From: Candidatus Binatia bacterium
GTDB taxonomy: Bacteria; Desulfobacterota; Binatia; UBA12015
Direction: 5' to 3'
Length of the DNA stretch: 64,000 nucleotides
NCBI GenBank assembly: GCA_036563615.1
Contig: DATCMB010000014.1
Coordinates: forward strand, 310,001 to 374,000
Shown: positions 52,782-60,887 of the stretch, in pieces
How the letters are laid out: every line of letters starts with the position of its first letter
How positions within the stretch are numbered: the stretch's first letter is position 1
Notes under the pieces: generated by a model
Seen by the model: the letters and a program-made list of their open reading frames with translations, nothing else
What the model was told of the DNA's origin: nothing
The model's database searches: none
Program-made: the position numbers and the translations under genes

Positions 52782-53810
52782 ATGAACACGTCCGCCGGCG
52801 CCGCGCAGGCGAATCATGCCAACCCCGACCGCGAGCTCGAGACGCTGCTCGCATCGTTCGATACGCACTACGTCTGGAGCTACGACACGGCGAAGCAGGG
52901 CCTGCGCGATCTCTACGAGAAGGCGAAGCGCGAGCAGTGGAACGGCACCTCGCAGCTCGCCTGGGACACGGACGTCGATCCGGAGCGCGGCATCGTGCCG
53001 GCGGAGACCAATCCGCTGAAGGACTACCCGCCCTACCAGAAGCTCGGCGAGAAGGAGCGGATCCGCCTGCACCACGGCCAGATCTCGCTGCAGCTCTCGC
53101 AGTTCCTGCACGGCGAGCAGGGCGCGCTGATCGTCGCCTCGCAGCTCGTCGGCGGCGTGCCGTGGATCGACGCCAAGTACTACGCCGGCACGCAGACCAT
53201 GGACGAGGCGCGTCACGTCGAGGTGTTCGCGCGCTACCTCAACGAGAAGCTCGAGTGGCAGTGGCCGATCAACAAGAGCCTCAAGGAGCTCCTCGACGCG
53301 ACCATCAAGGACAGCCGCTGGGACTTCAAGTACCTCGGGATGCAGATCATCATCGAGGGCCTCGCGATGGCGGCCTTCGGCAACCTGTACCAGCTCGCGC
53401 AGGAGCCGCTGCTCAAGGAGCTCCTCAAGTACGTGATGAAGGACGAGTCGCGGCACGTCGCCTTCGGCGTGCTGTCGCTGCGCGGCTACTACGACGATCT
53501 GTCGCCCGGCGAGCGGCGCGACCGTGAGGACTTCGTCATCTACGCGTGCGAGCTGATGCGCGACCGCCTGATCGGCAGCGACATCGCCGACATGATGGGC
53601 TGGAACCCCGAGGACGTCCGCCGGCACGTGCTCGAGTCGGAGTCGCTGCAGATGTTCCGCCGGCTGCTGTTCACGCGCATCGTGCCGAATCTGAAGAAGC
53701 TCGGCATGCTCACGCCGCGCGTGCGCGAGGCCTTCGACCGGCTCGGGATCCTGCAGTTCGAGGACTTCGACGCCGAGGCGATGGACAGGCAGCTCGGATT
53801 CTTGAGCTGA
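52782..53810 (+). CDS. Ferritin-like di-iron protein (ribonucleotide-reductase-like oxidase fold)
   Basis: 342 residues from the ATG at 52782 (GGAGG five bases upstream). Di-iron ligands are spaced as in four-helix carboxylate oxidases: Glu112 (HGEQGALIVASQL), Glu142 and His145 (TMDEARHVEVFARYL), Glu192 (IIIEGLAMAAFG), Glu222 and His225 (KDESRHVAFGVLSL). Such proteins include oxidases, N-oxygenases and desaturase-like enzymes; the substrate is unknown. Divergent TetR regulator suggests inducible expression. Two hairpins follow the stop. Confidence 0.9.
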   Translation: MNTSAGAAQANHANPDRELETLLASFDTHYVWSYDTAKQGLRDLYEKAKREQWNGTSQLAWDTDVDPERGIVPAETNPLKDYPPYQKLGEKERIRLHHGQISLQLSQFLHGEQGALIVASQLVGGVPWIDAKYYAGTQTMDEARHVEVFARYLNEKLEWQWPINKSLKELLDATIKDSRWDFKYLGMQIIIEGLAMAAFGNLYQLAQEPLLKELLKYVMKDESRHVAFGVLSLRGYYDDLSPGERRDREDFVIYACELMRDRLIGSDIADMMGWNPEDVRRHVLESESLQMFRRLLFTRIVPNLKKLGMLTPRVREAFDRLGILQFEDFDAEAMDRQLGFLS

Positions 53811-53815
53811 CGTCG

Positions 53816-53837
53816 CGAGGGGGCACGCGCCCCCTCG
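53816..53837 (+). terminator. Hairpin after di-iron gene (first of two)
   Basis: CGAGGGGGC and GCCCCCTCG with loop ACGC, starting 6 bases after the stop. A second perfect hairpin follows at once. Strong stem without T-run. Confidence 0.6.
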
Positions 53838-53839
53838 TC

Positions 53840-53860
53840 CCGTCGAGCCGAGCTCGACGG
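53840..53860 (+). terminator. Hairpin after di-iron gene (second of two)
   Basis: CCGTCGAGC and GCTCGACGG with loop CGA. Together with the previous stem it looks like a tandem terminator for the di-iron gene. Confidence 0.5.
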
Positions 53861-54124
53861 AGCCCCAGCTCCGCGCTCGCTCGGCCGCGCGTGCGCGTGC
53901 GGACGCCGTGAGCGGCGGATCGCTGCGCGCTCACGACGCTGCGGCCGGCGCCCCCGCTCCGCCCGTTCACGAGACGAGCCGCAGCTCCCGTCGTGACGCG
54001 GTCCTAATGCTCCCGCGCCACTGGCCGATAGGACGGTGACGCGACGTAAGCGTCGCACACGGGTTTGCGCCGTCGGAGCCCGTTCACGTCCGGAGCGTCG
54101 GACGCTCACGGACCGGAGGTGCTC

Positions 54125-54871
54125 ATGCCGAGCTCGAAGCAAAGAGAAGGCTCCACGGCTTGCCGGAGCCGTCCCCCAACGGAGATCGACCGCCGGTCGC
54201 TGCTGCGCGGCGCCCTCGCAGCGGTGCCCGTCGCCGCCGGCCTGACCATGGGCCTCGGCTGCGGCGGGTCGAGCGACGAGGATCCTCCGCCGCCGCCCGA
54301 CCCGCAGAATCCACAGGAGGCGCTGCAGCTTCTGATCGAGGGCAACCAGCGCTGGATCGACCAGACGCCGCGCGTCCGCTCGACGGCGGAGATCGAGCGC
54401 ATCTGGACCGACAACGCGACGTCGCAGGCGCCGTTCGCGAGCATCCTGAGCTGCGCCGACTCGCGGCTCGCGCCCGAGCTGATCTTCGATCAGTTCATCG
54501 GCGACATCTTCGTCGTCCGCGAAGCCGGCAACATCGCCGCCTCGCCGACCAACCTCGGCAGCCTCGAGTTCGGTTACGTGTCGCTCGGCGCACAGGTCCT
54601 TCTCGTGCTCGGGCACTCGAGCTGCGGCGCGATCAACGCCGCATTCACCGGCGCCACGCCGCCGGGCCACATCCAGTCGATCGTCGACGCGATCACGCCG
54701 GGGATCGCAGGCGCACAGACGCTGAGCGAGGCGATCACCGACAACGTCGTCGCGGTCATGCAGACGATCCGCGAGCAGAGCCCGATCCTGCGCGAGGCGG
54801 AGGTGGACGGTCACATCGCGATCGTCGGCGGCGTCTACGACCTCTCGACGGGGATCGTGCAGCTCCTCTGA
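54125..54871 (+). CDS. Lipoprotein beta-carbonic anhydrase (Tat-type leader)
   Basis: 248 residues from the ATG at 54125 (GGAGG six bases upstream). Leader EIDRRSLLRGALAAVPVAAG is twin-arginine-like and ends in a lipobox GLGC (Cys46), followed by a Pro-rich linker. Zinc site complete: Cys110 with Asp112/Arg114 (SCADSRLAPE), His164 and Cys167 (LGHSSCGAI). Closely similar to the gene at 25266, but lipid-anchored rather than free. Catalyses CO2/bicarbonate exchange outside the cytoplasm. Confidence 0.92.
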   Translation: MPSSKQREGSTACRSRPPTEIDRRSLLRGALAAVPVAAGLTMGLGCGGSSDEDPPPPPDPQNPQEALQLLIEGNQRWIDQTPRVRSTAEIERIWTDNATSQAPFASILSCADSRLAPELIFDQFIGDIFVVREAGNIAASPTNLGSLEFGYVSLGAQVLLVLGHSSCGAINAAFTGATPPGHIQSIVDAITPGIAGAQTLSEAITDNVVAVMQTIREQSPILREAEVDGHIAIVGGVYDLSTGIVQLL

Positions 54872-54994
54872 CGTCTCCGAGGAACGAGCCGGCGGACGCC
54901 TTGCGTCCGTCGGCCGAACGGTGAATGGGAGCGCCATGCACACGCGTGCGCTCGCCGTCGCCGCTCGGTCCGCAAAGGACGACGCCCGCTGACG

Positions 54995-56011
54995 ATGCCG
55001 GCGACCGTCGACGAGGCGCGTCGGCGCGCCAACGACACGCGCTGGCAGCCGGGATGGCGCACCGGCCACTACGAGAGCTTCTTCGTGCGCGCCAACGACC
55101 CGAGGCGCCCGCAGGCGTTCTGGATCCGCTACACGATCTTCTCGCCCGAGGGCCGCCCCGAGGACGCGCGCGGCGAGCTCTGGGCCGTCGTGTTCGACGG
55201 CAAGCGCGGCATCCACACCGCGGCGAAGACCGAGGTGCCGATCGCGCAGTGCGAGTTCCGCAACGATCGTCTCGGCGCCTACGTCGCCGACGCGCGGCTC
55301 GAGCCCGGACGCGTCGTGGGCGCCGCGGCGAGCGGCGGTCACACCATCGCCTGGGACCTGAGCTTCACCGGCGACGCGGAGCCGCTGCTCGCGCTGCCGC
55401 CCGCTCTCTACGACGCGAAGCTGCCGCGCGCGAAGACGCTCGTGCCGCTGCCGCTCGCGACGTTCCGCGGCACGCTCACGGTCGACGGCAAGGCGTACCC
55501 GGTCTTCGACTGGGTCGGCAGCCAGAACCACAACTGGGGCTCGCGTCACACCGACCACTACGCCTGGGGTCAGGTCGCGGGCTTCGACGACGCGCCGGAG
55601 AGCTTCCTCGAGGTCGCGACCGCGCGTCTCAAGCTCGGTCCCGTGTGGACGCCGTTCATGACGCTGCTCGTGCTGCGTCACGAGGGGCGCGAGATCGCGC
55701 TCAACTCGCTCCTTCGGTCGGTGCGCGCGCGCGGGCGGTTCACGTACTTCGACTGGACGTTCCGCTCGGAGGACGCGGCCTACGCCGTCGAGGGGCGGAT
55801 CTCGGCGCCGCGCGCGGCGTTCGTCGGGCTGCGCTACGACAACCCTCCGGGCGGCGTCAAGCACTGCCTGAACAGCAAGCTCGCGTCGTGCGAGCTGACG
55901 CTGGTCGACAAGCGCGCGGGCGGAGCGCCGGTCACGCTCGCGACGCGGCACCGCGCCGCGTTCGAGATCCTCACCGACGATCGCGCGCACGGCGTGCCGA
56001 TCGTCGCGTGA
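54995..56011 (+). CDS. CrtC/AttH-like lipocalin-fold protein
   Basis: 338 residues, no signal peptide. Strand-rich with GHYESFFVRANDPRRPQAFW and FSPEGRPEDARGELWAVVFD at the start and, centrally, DWVGSQNHNWGSRHTDHYAW then GQVAGFDD. The NHNWG string is typical of the AttH/CrtC (carotenoid 1,2-hydratase, hydroxysqualene-type) lipocalin-like group. A hydrophobic ligand such as a terpenoid is likely; whether it is an enzyme cannot be told. No carotenoid genes are nearby in the window. Confidence 0.72.
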   Translation: MPATVDEARRRANDTRWQPGWRTGHYESFFVRANDPRRPQAFWIRYTIFSPEGRPEDARGELWAVVFDGKRGIHTAAKTEVPIAQCEFRNDRLGAYVADARLEPGRVVGAAASGGHTIAWDLSFTGDAEPLLALPPALYDAKLPRAKTLVPLPLATFRGTLTVDGKAYPVFDWVGSQNHNWGSRHTDHYAWGQVAGFDDAPESFLEVATARLKLGPVWTPFMTLLVLRHEGREIALNSLLRSVRARGRFTYFDWTFRSEDAAYAVEGRISAPRAAFVGLRYDNPPGGVKHCLNSKLASCELTLVDKRAGGAPVTLATRHRAAFEILTDDRAHGVPIVA

Positions 56012-56116
56012 GCGGCGGGCGCGAGCGCGCGTCACGACGAGCTCGGCCGCACCGCGCGCGCGACACCGCCCGCGTCGCGCGCGACGCCGGCTCCTCAGCG
56101 CCTGGCGGCTACCGCG

Positions 56117-56728
56117 TCAGCGCGTCGCCTCGAGCGCGACGACGAACGCCCAGCGCGCCCCCGTCCTCGCGAGCTCCCCGACCTGCTGCGGCACGTCCCT
56201 CGGCGCGGCGAACACCAGCACCGCGACCTGCAGCCCGCGCACGTCGTCGCCGAGCGGACCCACCTCGAGATCCGCGCGCGTCGGCGCGACGGTGCCCGGC
56301 ATCACCGGCAGCTGAAAGGGCGCCCCGACCCGCCACACGCCGTCGGGCAGCAGCCGGACCGCAAGGCGGAGCTCCGCGCCCTCGGGCACGCCCTGCCCCG
56401 TCAGCTCCATGTCGAGCCGGCACGCCTCGCCGCGCGCACGCAGACAGCCTTCGAACGCCTCGCGATCGACGCGGCCGTCGATGCTCAGCGCGTCGAGCCC
56501 CGGCAGGTTCGGCGGTCCGCCGGCGCTCGCGCCCGCGGCGCAGATGACGAGCTCGTCGTGCGGCAGGCACGTGCGCCCGTCGAGCGCCTGCTCGATCACC
56601 AGCCCCTCCAGAAAGGCCGGGTCGAAGCCGCTCGAGCCGCTGCCGCCGCAGCCGGGGAGCGACGCGAGCACCGTCAGCGCCGCCCACGACGCGACGACGA
56701 CCGACCAGCGCGTGCATCCACCGTTCAT
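56117..56728 (-). CDS. Lipoprotein, unknown
   Basis: 203 residues from the ATG at 56728. Leader ends ASLPGCGGSG (lipobox LPGC). The mature part has GLVIEQALDGRTCLPHDELV, several cysteines, and a C-terminal beta-rich region (LRLAVRLLPDGVWRVGAPFQ). Family not recognised. It lies 11 bases after the HTH regulator gene and is probably cotranscribed with it. Confidence 0.72.
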   Translation of the reverse strand: MNGGCTRWSVVVASWAALTVLASLPGCGGSGSSGFDPAFLEGLVIEQALDGRTCLPHDELVICAAGASAGGPPNLPGLDALSIDGRVDREAFEGCLRARGEACRLDMELTGQGVPEGAELRLAVRLLPDGVWRVGAPFQLPVMPGTVAPTRADLEVGPLGDDVRGLQVAVLVFAAPRDVPQQVGELARTGARWAFVVALEATR

Positions 56729-56739
56729 CGTTCGATCCC

Positions 56740-57537
56740 TCACAGCACCGTCGCCGTCACGAGAACGTTCAGGAAGCTCGTCTCCTCCGAAGCGTCGGCC
56801 GCGTACTCCTCGGCGAGCTTGCGCAGCTCGGCATCGAGCCGGCGCTCGAACTCCTCGAGGCGCGAGCGGTCGATGTTGAGGTAGTGGTTGCGGATGTAGG
56901 TACCCGTCGGCTTGTCGGGCAGGACGAGCTTGTCGAGCAGCCCCTTCGCGAACAGCGCGCAGAACTCGAGCGCCAGTGCTTGACGCTCCTCGGTCTCGAC
57001 CGCGACGAAGTGACGTCCGAGGCGGCGCACCTTGCCGCGCTCGATGGCGATCAGCTCGCGCTGCGCGAGCAGCTTCTCGACCTGCGCGAGCGCTTCGGCG
57101 TCGATCTCGTCCTTGGCGCTGGCGCGGATCTCGCGCCGCCAGCGCGCGAGCGTGATCGGCGAGCCGTCGTCCGGTAGCGCCGCGATCGCCTGGCTGGCGA
57201 GCAGCGCGAGCTCGATGTCGTCGACGTGGCCGAGCGCGGCCGGCGCGTTGAGCACGCGGCGCAGCTCCTTGCCGAAGGCGTGCAGCATGCGGTCGCGAGC
57301 GAGGATCGCGAGCAGCTCGCGCGGGTCCTGCTTGCGGAACGCGGCGAGGCGACGCACCAGCGCCTCGCTCGGGAAGCGCTTTCCCTTCTCGATGTAGCCG
57401 AGCATCACCGGGTCGATGCTCGCGCCGAGCACCTCCTCGGCGAACCGCTTCAGCGTGTACTCGCGGCCGGCGAGCACGCGGGTCTCGTAGAAGATGTCGC
57501 GGATCCCCTTGCGGGCGTTCGCGGACGGGGCGGACAT
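56740..57537 (-). CDS. XRE-type HTH transcriptional regulator
   Basis: 265 residues from the ATG at 57537 (AAAGG three bases upstream); a longer start at 57672 overlaps the divergent gene and is unlikely. HTH: YTLKRFAEEVLGASIDPVML, GYIEKGKRFPSEALVRRLAA. The C-terminal 150 residues are helical (ALAQVEKLLAQRELIAIERG, RLEEFERRLDAELRKLAEEY) and may dimerise. Divergent from the Ig-like lipoprotein gene, with an AT-richer 83-base gap that is a natural operator place. Confidence 0.8.
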   Translation of the reverse strand: MSAPSANARKGIRDIFYETRVLAGREYTLKRFAEEVLGASIDPVMLGYIEKGKRFPSEALVRRLAAFRKQDPRELLAILARDRMLHAFGKELRRVLNAPAALGHVDDIELALLASQAIAALPDDGSPITLARWRREIRASAKDEIDAEALAQVEKLLAQRELIAIERGKVRRLGRHFVAVETEERQALALEFCALFAKGLLDKLVLPDKPTGTYIRNHYLNIDRSRLEEFERRLDAELRKLAEEYAADASEETSFLNVLVTATVL

Positions 57538-57620
57538 GACCTTTCGAGCTACCAAAACGAAACTCGCTTGCCAAACTAACAACTCTTGTTTATAGGCTGC
57601 CGTCCGAGAGGGGTTCGACG

Positions 57621-59282
57621 ATGCGCGAGGGGGCTTCGAGGTCGCGTCGGAGGTCGCGTCGGGGATCGGCACGCACGGTGGCGGCCGCCCTGCTGCTGCT
57701 CGCCGGCTGCGGTGGCGGCAGCGGCGGACCCGCCGCCCCGGCGGCGGTCGTGACCGGGCTGCTCGTGGTGCAGGACGAGGTGGCGCGCCGCGACGCGCGG
57801 GCGCTCGGCACGCCGCCCGAGTCGTGGAGCGACGAGGGCGGCGGCGCGCGACGCCGCGCCGCGCTCGCGCACGCCGACTGGTCGATCGACGGCGGACCGA
57901 CCGGCACGACCGCCGGCGACGGCACCTTCCAGATCGGCGGCCTCGCGCCCGGTCGTCACACGCTGCGCATCACGCGCTCGCTCGGCGGCGACCTGGTCAC
58001 CGCCACGCTGCCGTTCTCGGTCGGCGAGCGCGGCACGGCGTCGGTGCTCGGCGAGATCGCCTGGGGGCGCGCGCGCACGACGTCGTGGTTCACGCGCGGC
58101 GGCCGCGAGGTCGAGGAGATCTTCGCACCGCACGACGTGCACGTCGTCCTCGAGGGCGGGCGCATCGTCGAGCTCGGTGACGGCACGCGCCTCTGGCAGG
58201 ACACCGATCGCGACGGCGCGTTCGACCGCTGCACGGTGCTGCGCGAGGTCGCGACCTGCGTCGTGGTGGAGATCGAGGCGCTGCAGGTCGCGGCCCCCGA
58301 GCGGCTGCGCGTCGGACAGCGCGCCGAGGCGCACGCGACGCTGCTGCTCGACGACGGCGGCGTGCTCGACGTGAGCGCGCTCGTGCGCTGGCGCTCGTCG
58401 AACCCCGCTGTCGCCGCGGTCGACGCCTTCGGCGAGATCACGCCGCTCGCTCCCGGCGCGACGACGATCGAGGCGCAGCTCGGCGAGCTCGCGAGCGGTC
58501 CGATGGCGCTCGAGGTGATCGCGCGGCCTCCGCTCGAGCGCATCGAGGTGCAGAACGTCGACTGCTACCACCCGGCGCGGCGGACCGGACGCGACGAGCC
58601 CTCGCTCGGCGCGACGCCGCCCAGCGACCGGGGCCTCTGGGCGCCTGCGTGCCGCAAGGTCGTCGAGATCGGCGGCCGCCTGCGCTTCGCCGCCGTCGGC
58701 GAGTACGAGGACGGCTCGGTCGAGGACCTGAGCGAGGAGGTGCAGTGGACCGTCTCGCCCGCCGATCTCGGCAGCGTCACGGACGGCGTCTTCACCGGCG
58801 CGCGTGCGGGCGCGGGCGAGCTGCGCGCGCGCCTCGGCGAGACCACGAGCGAACCCTCCTCCGTGACCGTCGTCAGCGAGCCGACGCTGCAGGCGATCTA
58901 CGTCTACGCCGACGGCGGCATCGGGCTGCCGTTCGCGGAGGGCGCTCCTCCGCCCGGCTCATCGAGCGACAGCGACACCCTGCCCTGCGCTGGCGATGGC
59001 TGCACCACCGTCGTCACCATGCTGCGCGGCGACCTGCTGACGCTGCGCGCGAACGGCGAGTACGACACCGGCGCGTGGCGCGATCTCACCGAGCAGGTGC
59101 GCTGGTCGAGCTCGGCGCAAGCGATCGTCACGGTCGCGGCGAACGGTCTCGCGACCGCGCACGCCGCCGGTGACGCGTCGATCACCGCGAGCCTCGACGG
59201 GATCACGAGCAGCCCGCTCGGCGTGCGTGTCGTCGAGCACGCGACGCTGCAGCAGATCTACGTTCCGCAGCGGCGAGCTTGA
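57621..59282 (+). CDS. Lipoprotein with bacterial Ig-like (BIG2) domains
   Basis: 553 residues. Basic leader then LLLLAGCGGG (lipobox LAGC). A carboxypeptidase-regulatory-like segment (about 75-125: GTTAGDGTFQIGGLAPGRHT) is followed by at least three BIG2-type domains, each with a VRWxSS/VQWTVSP-like core and GxATxxAxGxxxITA ending (RWRSSNPAVAAVDAFGEITP; RWSSSAQAIVTVAANGLATA). Such domains occur in surface proteins and adhesins. Probably outer-membrane surface. Hairpin terminator after the stop. Confidence 0.85.
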   Translation: MREGASRSRRRSRRGSARTVAAALLLLAGCGGGSGGPAAPAAVVTGLLVVQDEVARRDARALGTPPESWSDEGGGARRRAALAHADWSIDGGPTGTTAGDGTFQIGGLAPGRHTLRITRSLGGDLVTATLPFSVGERGTASVLGEIAWGRARTTSWFTRGGREVEEIFAPHDVHVVLEGGRIVELGDGTRLWQDTDRDGAFDRCTVLREVATCVVVEIEALQVAAPERLRVGQRAEAHATLLLDDGGVLDVSALVRWRSSNPAVAAVDAFGEITPLAPGATTIEAQLGELASGPMALEVIARPPLERIEVQNVDCYHPARRTGRDEPSLGATPPSDRGLWAPACRKVVEIGGRLRFAAVGEYEDGSVEDLSEEVQWTVSPADLGSVTDGVFTGARAGAGELRARLGETTSEPSSVTVVSEPTLQAIYVYADGGIGLPFAEGAPPPGSSSDSDTLPCAGDGCTTVVTMLRGDLLTLRANGEYDTGAWRDLTEQVRWSSSAQAIVTVAANGLATAHAAGDASITASLDGITSSPLGVRVVEHATLQQIYVPQRRA

Positions 59283-59374
59283 CGGTGACGGTCGAGTGAG
59301 GACACGCGCCGACTGACGACTCCCCCGTCCGGGCGCCGGCACTCCCCGGCCGTTTCCCCCGCCCCGGACGTTCC

Positions 59375-59411
59375 CCCGGCGAGGCATGCCCCTCCCGCAT
59401 GCCTCGCCGGG
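59375..59411. terminator. 15-bp inverted repeat between convergent genes
   Basis: CCCGGCGAGGCATGC and GCATGCCTCGCCGGG with a 7-base C-rich loop, between the Ig-like lipoprotein and the minus-strand secreted protein. Strongest stem in the window; bidirectional terminator without T-run. Confidence 0.75.
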
Positions 59412-59432
59412 TCCCCCACCCCGCTCCCGACG

Positions 59433-60512
59433 CTACGGTGCGAGCGTCGGGGCGCGCAGCAACCAGCCGTTCGGCTTCTGGCTCCAGACGTCGGTCGACA
59501 CGAAGGAGTCGTTGCCGATCGAGAAGCGCACCGTCATCTGCGGCCGCGTGGCCGCGCTCTCGATCCCGGCGTCGAACACCTGGATGTCCACCTTGTACAC
59601 GCCGTTGACGCCGGCGCGCGGCGAGATCTTCACGAAGGCGACGCCGCCGGTCTGGCGTGCGGCGTTGTTCCGGTAGGTGAACGTCTGACCCTGCCGCTTG
59701 AACTGACCTGGCGGGATCGTGAAGGCGAAGATCGGGTCGACGGCGGCGTTGCCGAGCGAGATGGTGAACGGCTCCGTCGTCGGATCGATCACCCCGGCCT
59801 CGGCGAAGGCGTGGAACTCGAAGAAGTCCGGGGTCGCGGCGTTGCCGCGCAGGATGATCCGCGCCGGCGCGCACGGCACGACGGGCGGGCTCTCGATCGA
59901 CTTGAAGGCGAGCGTCGTGCAGCCCATCGCGTCGCACTGCGCGCAGATCGTGCCGAGGCTCGACGAGCAGGCCTCGAGCGCCGCCGGACCGGTCATCGCC
60001 TTGAGCCCGAGCTCGAGGACGTTGACCTCGAGCACCTCGAGCTGGATCGTCGCGACGTCGACGCTGCCGCCGCCGGGGATCGTGATCCCGGCCGGCTTCA
60101 GGTTGACGATCACGGCGTCGTCGCCGGCCGGCACGCACGACGCGGTGTTCGCGTGCTTCGCGGTGCAGCCGTTCTTGTTGCCGGGAACGAACCGCAGCTT
60201 GCCCGAAGCCTGGCTCGTGCAGTCGTGGTCGAGGCACGCCAGGAAGACGGTGATCGAGCCGGTGAGCTTCGCGGGAACCGGGTCGACGCCGTCGTTCGGG
60301 AAGTCGAGCGCCGGGGTGTCCGTGCTGGTGTTGTTGACCACGATGTCGACGTCGATGACGTCGCCCTTCACCAGCCGTCCCCAGCTGCTGGGGTACAGCG
60401 AGATCGAGCCACCGGTCTGAACCGCCTCCGCGGCAGGTACTGCGAGGAACGACGACAGGAAGAGGAACGGGAAGAGAACGAGGAACGGAATGGGGCGAGC
60501 GTTCCTGAGCAT
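59433..60512 (-). CDS. Secreted cohesin-like beta-sandwich protein, unknown
   Basis: 359 residues from the ATG at 60512 (GGAG about nine bases upstream). Signal peptide MLRNARPIPFLVLFPFLFLS to PAAEAVQ. The first half (GGSISLYPSSWGRLVKGDVI, DVDIVVNNTSTD) with a conserved hydrophobic strand pattern resembles cohesin-like or choice-of-anchor domains; eight or more cysteines, some paired (CSSSLGTICAQCDAMGC). The second half is another sandwich. No anchor or enzyme motif. Confidence 0.72.
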   Translation of the reverse strand: MLRNARPIPFLVLFPFLFLSSFLAVPAAEAVQTGGSISLYPSSWGRLVKGDVIDVDIVVNNTSTDTPALDFPNDGVDPVPAKLTGSITVFLACLDHDCTSQASGKLRFVPGNKNGCTAKHANTASCVPAGDDAVIVNLKPAGITIPGGGSVDVATIQLEVLEVNVLELGLKAMTGPAALEACSSSLGTICAQCDAMGCTTLAFKSIESPPVVPCAPARIILRGNAATPDFFEFHAFAEAGVIDPTTEPFTISLGNAAVDPIFAFTIPPGQFKRQGQTFTYRNNAARQTGGVAFVKISPRAGVNGVYKVDIQVFDAGIESAATRPQMTVRFSIGNDSFVSTDVWSQKPNGWLLRAPTLAP

Positions 60513-60887
60513 CGTGGAGCTCTCCTTTCGCACTCCATTGCGACGCCGCACGCGGCGACGAGGTTTCGGTGCGCACGCTTCCTCGAAAGGCGTGCGACAA
60601 GAATTCGGTTTCTTCCGTGAAGCTTTCGCGACTCAAGGAGAGTGGATCGTTCCGTTCGCTAGGCCCTGCAGCTCACCCCCTTCCCTTTCGCGTCACGCGC
60701 CCGTGAGATCGCCGTCCCGGGTCCGCTGCGCATTCCCGATCGCGTCCTTCCCTCCGCGTGCCGCGACCTGCGCTTGACGCAGCCCCGGACGAGCGCCGCC
60801 GCTTTATCACAAAAACCGCGCGCGACGCACGAGCGCCGTACGCGGAAAGTTTGCCAAACCGTCGCTCGCGAGAGAGAACGACGAGTC
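60513..60887. other. Gene-free stretch of 375 bases
   Basis: Between divergent secreted-protein and gulonolactone-oxidase-type genes. Contains a 7-bp inverted repeat CGCACGC/GCGTGCG with an 11-base loop at 60572-60596 and an AT-richer patch near 60803-60818 (TTTATCACAAAAACC). No gene or clear promoter pair. Confidence 0.45.

Larger units (their letters stand above)
53811..54124. other. Gene-free stretch of 314 bases before second carbonic anhydrase
   Basis: It contains the two hairpins at 53816-53860 and, at its right end, the GGAGG ribosome site of the carbonic anhydrase. No clear promoter or gene seen in between. Confidence 0.5.
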
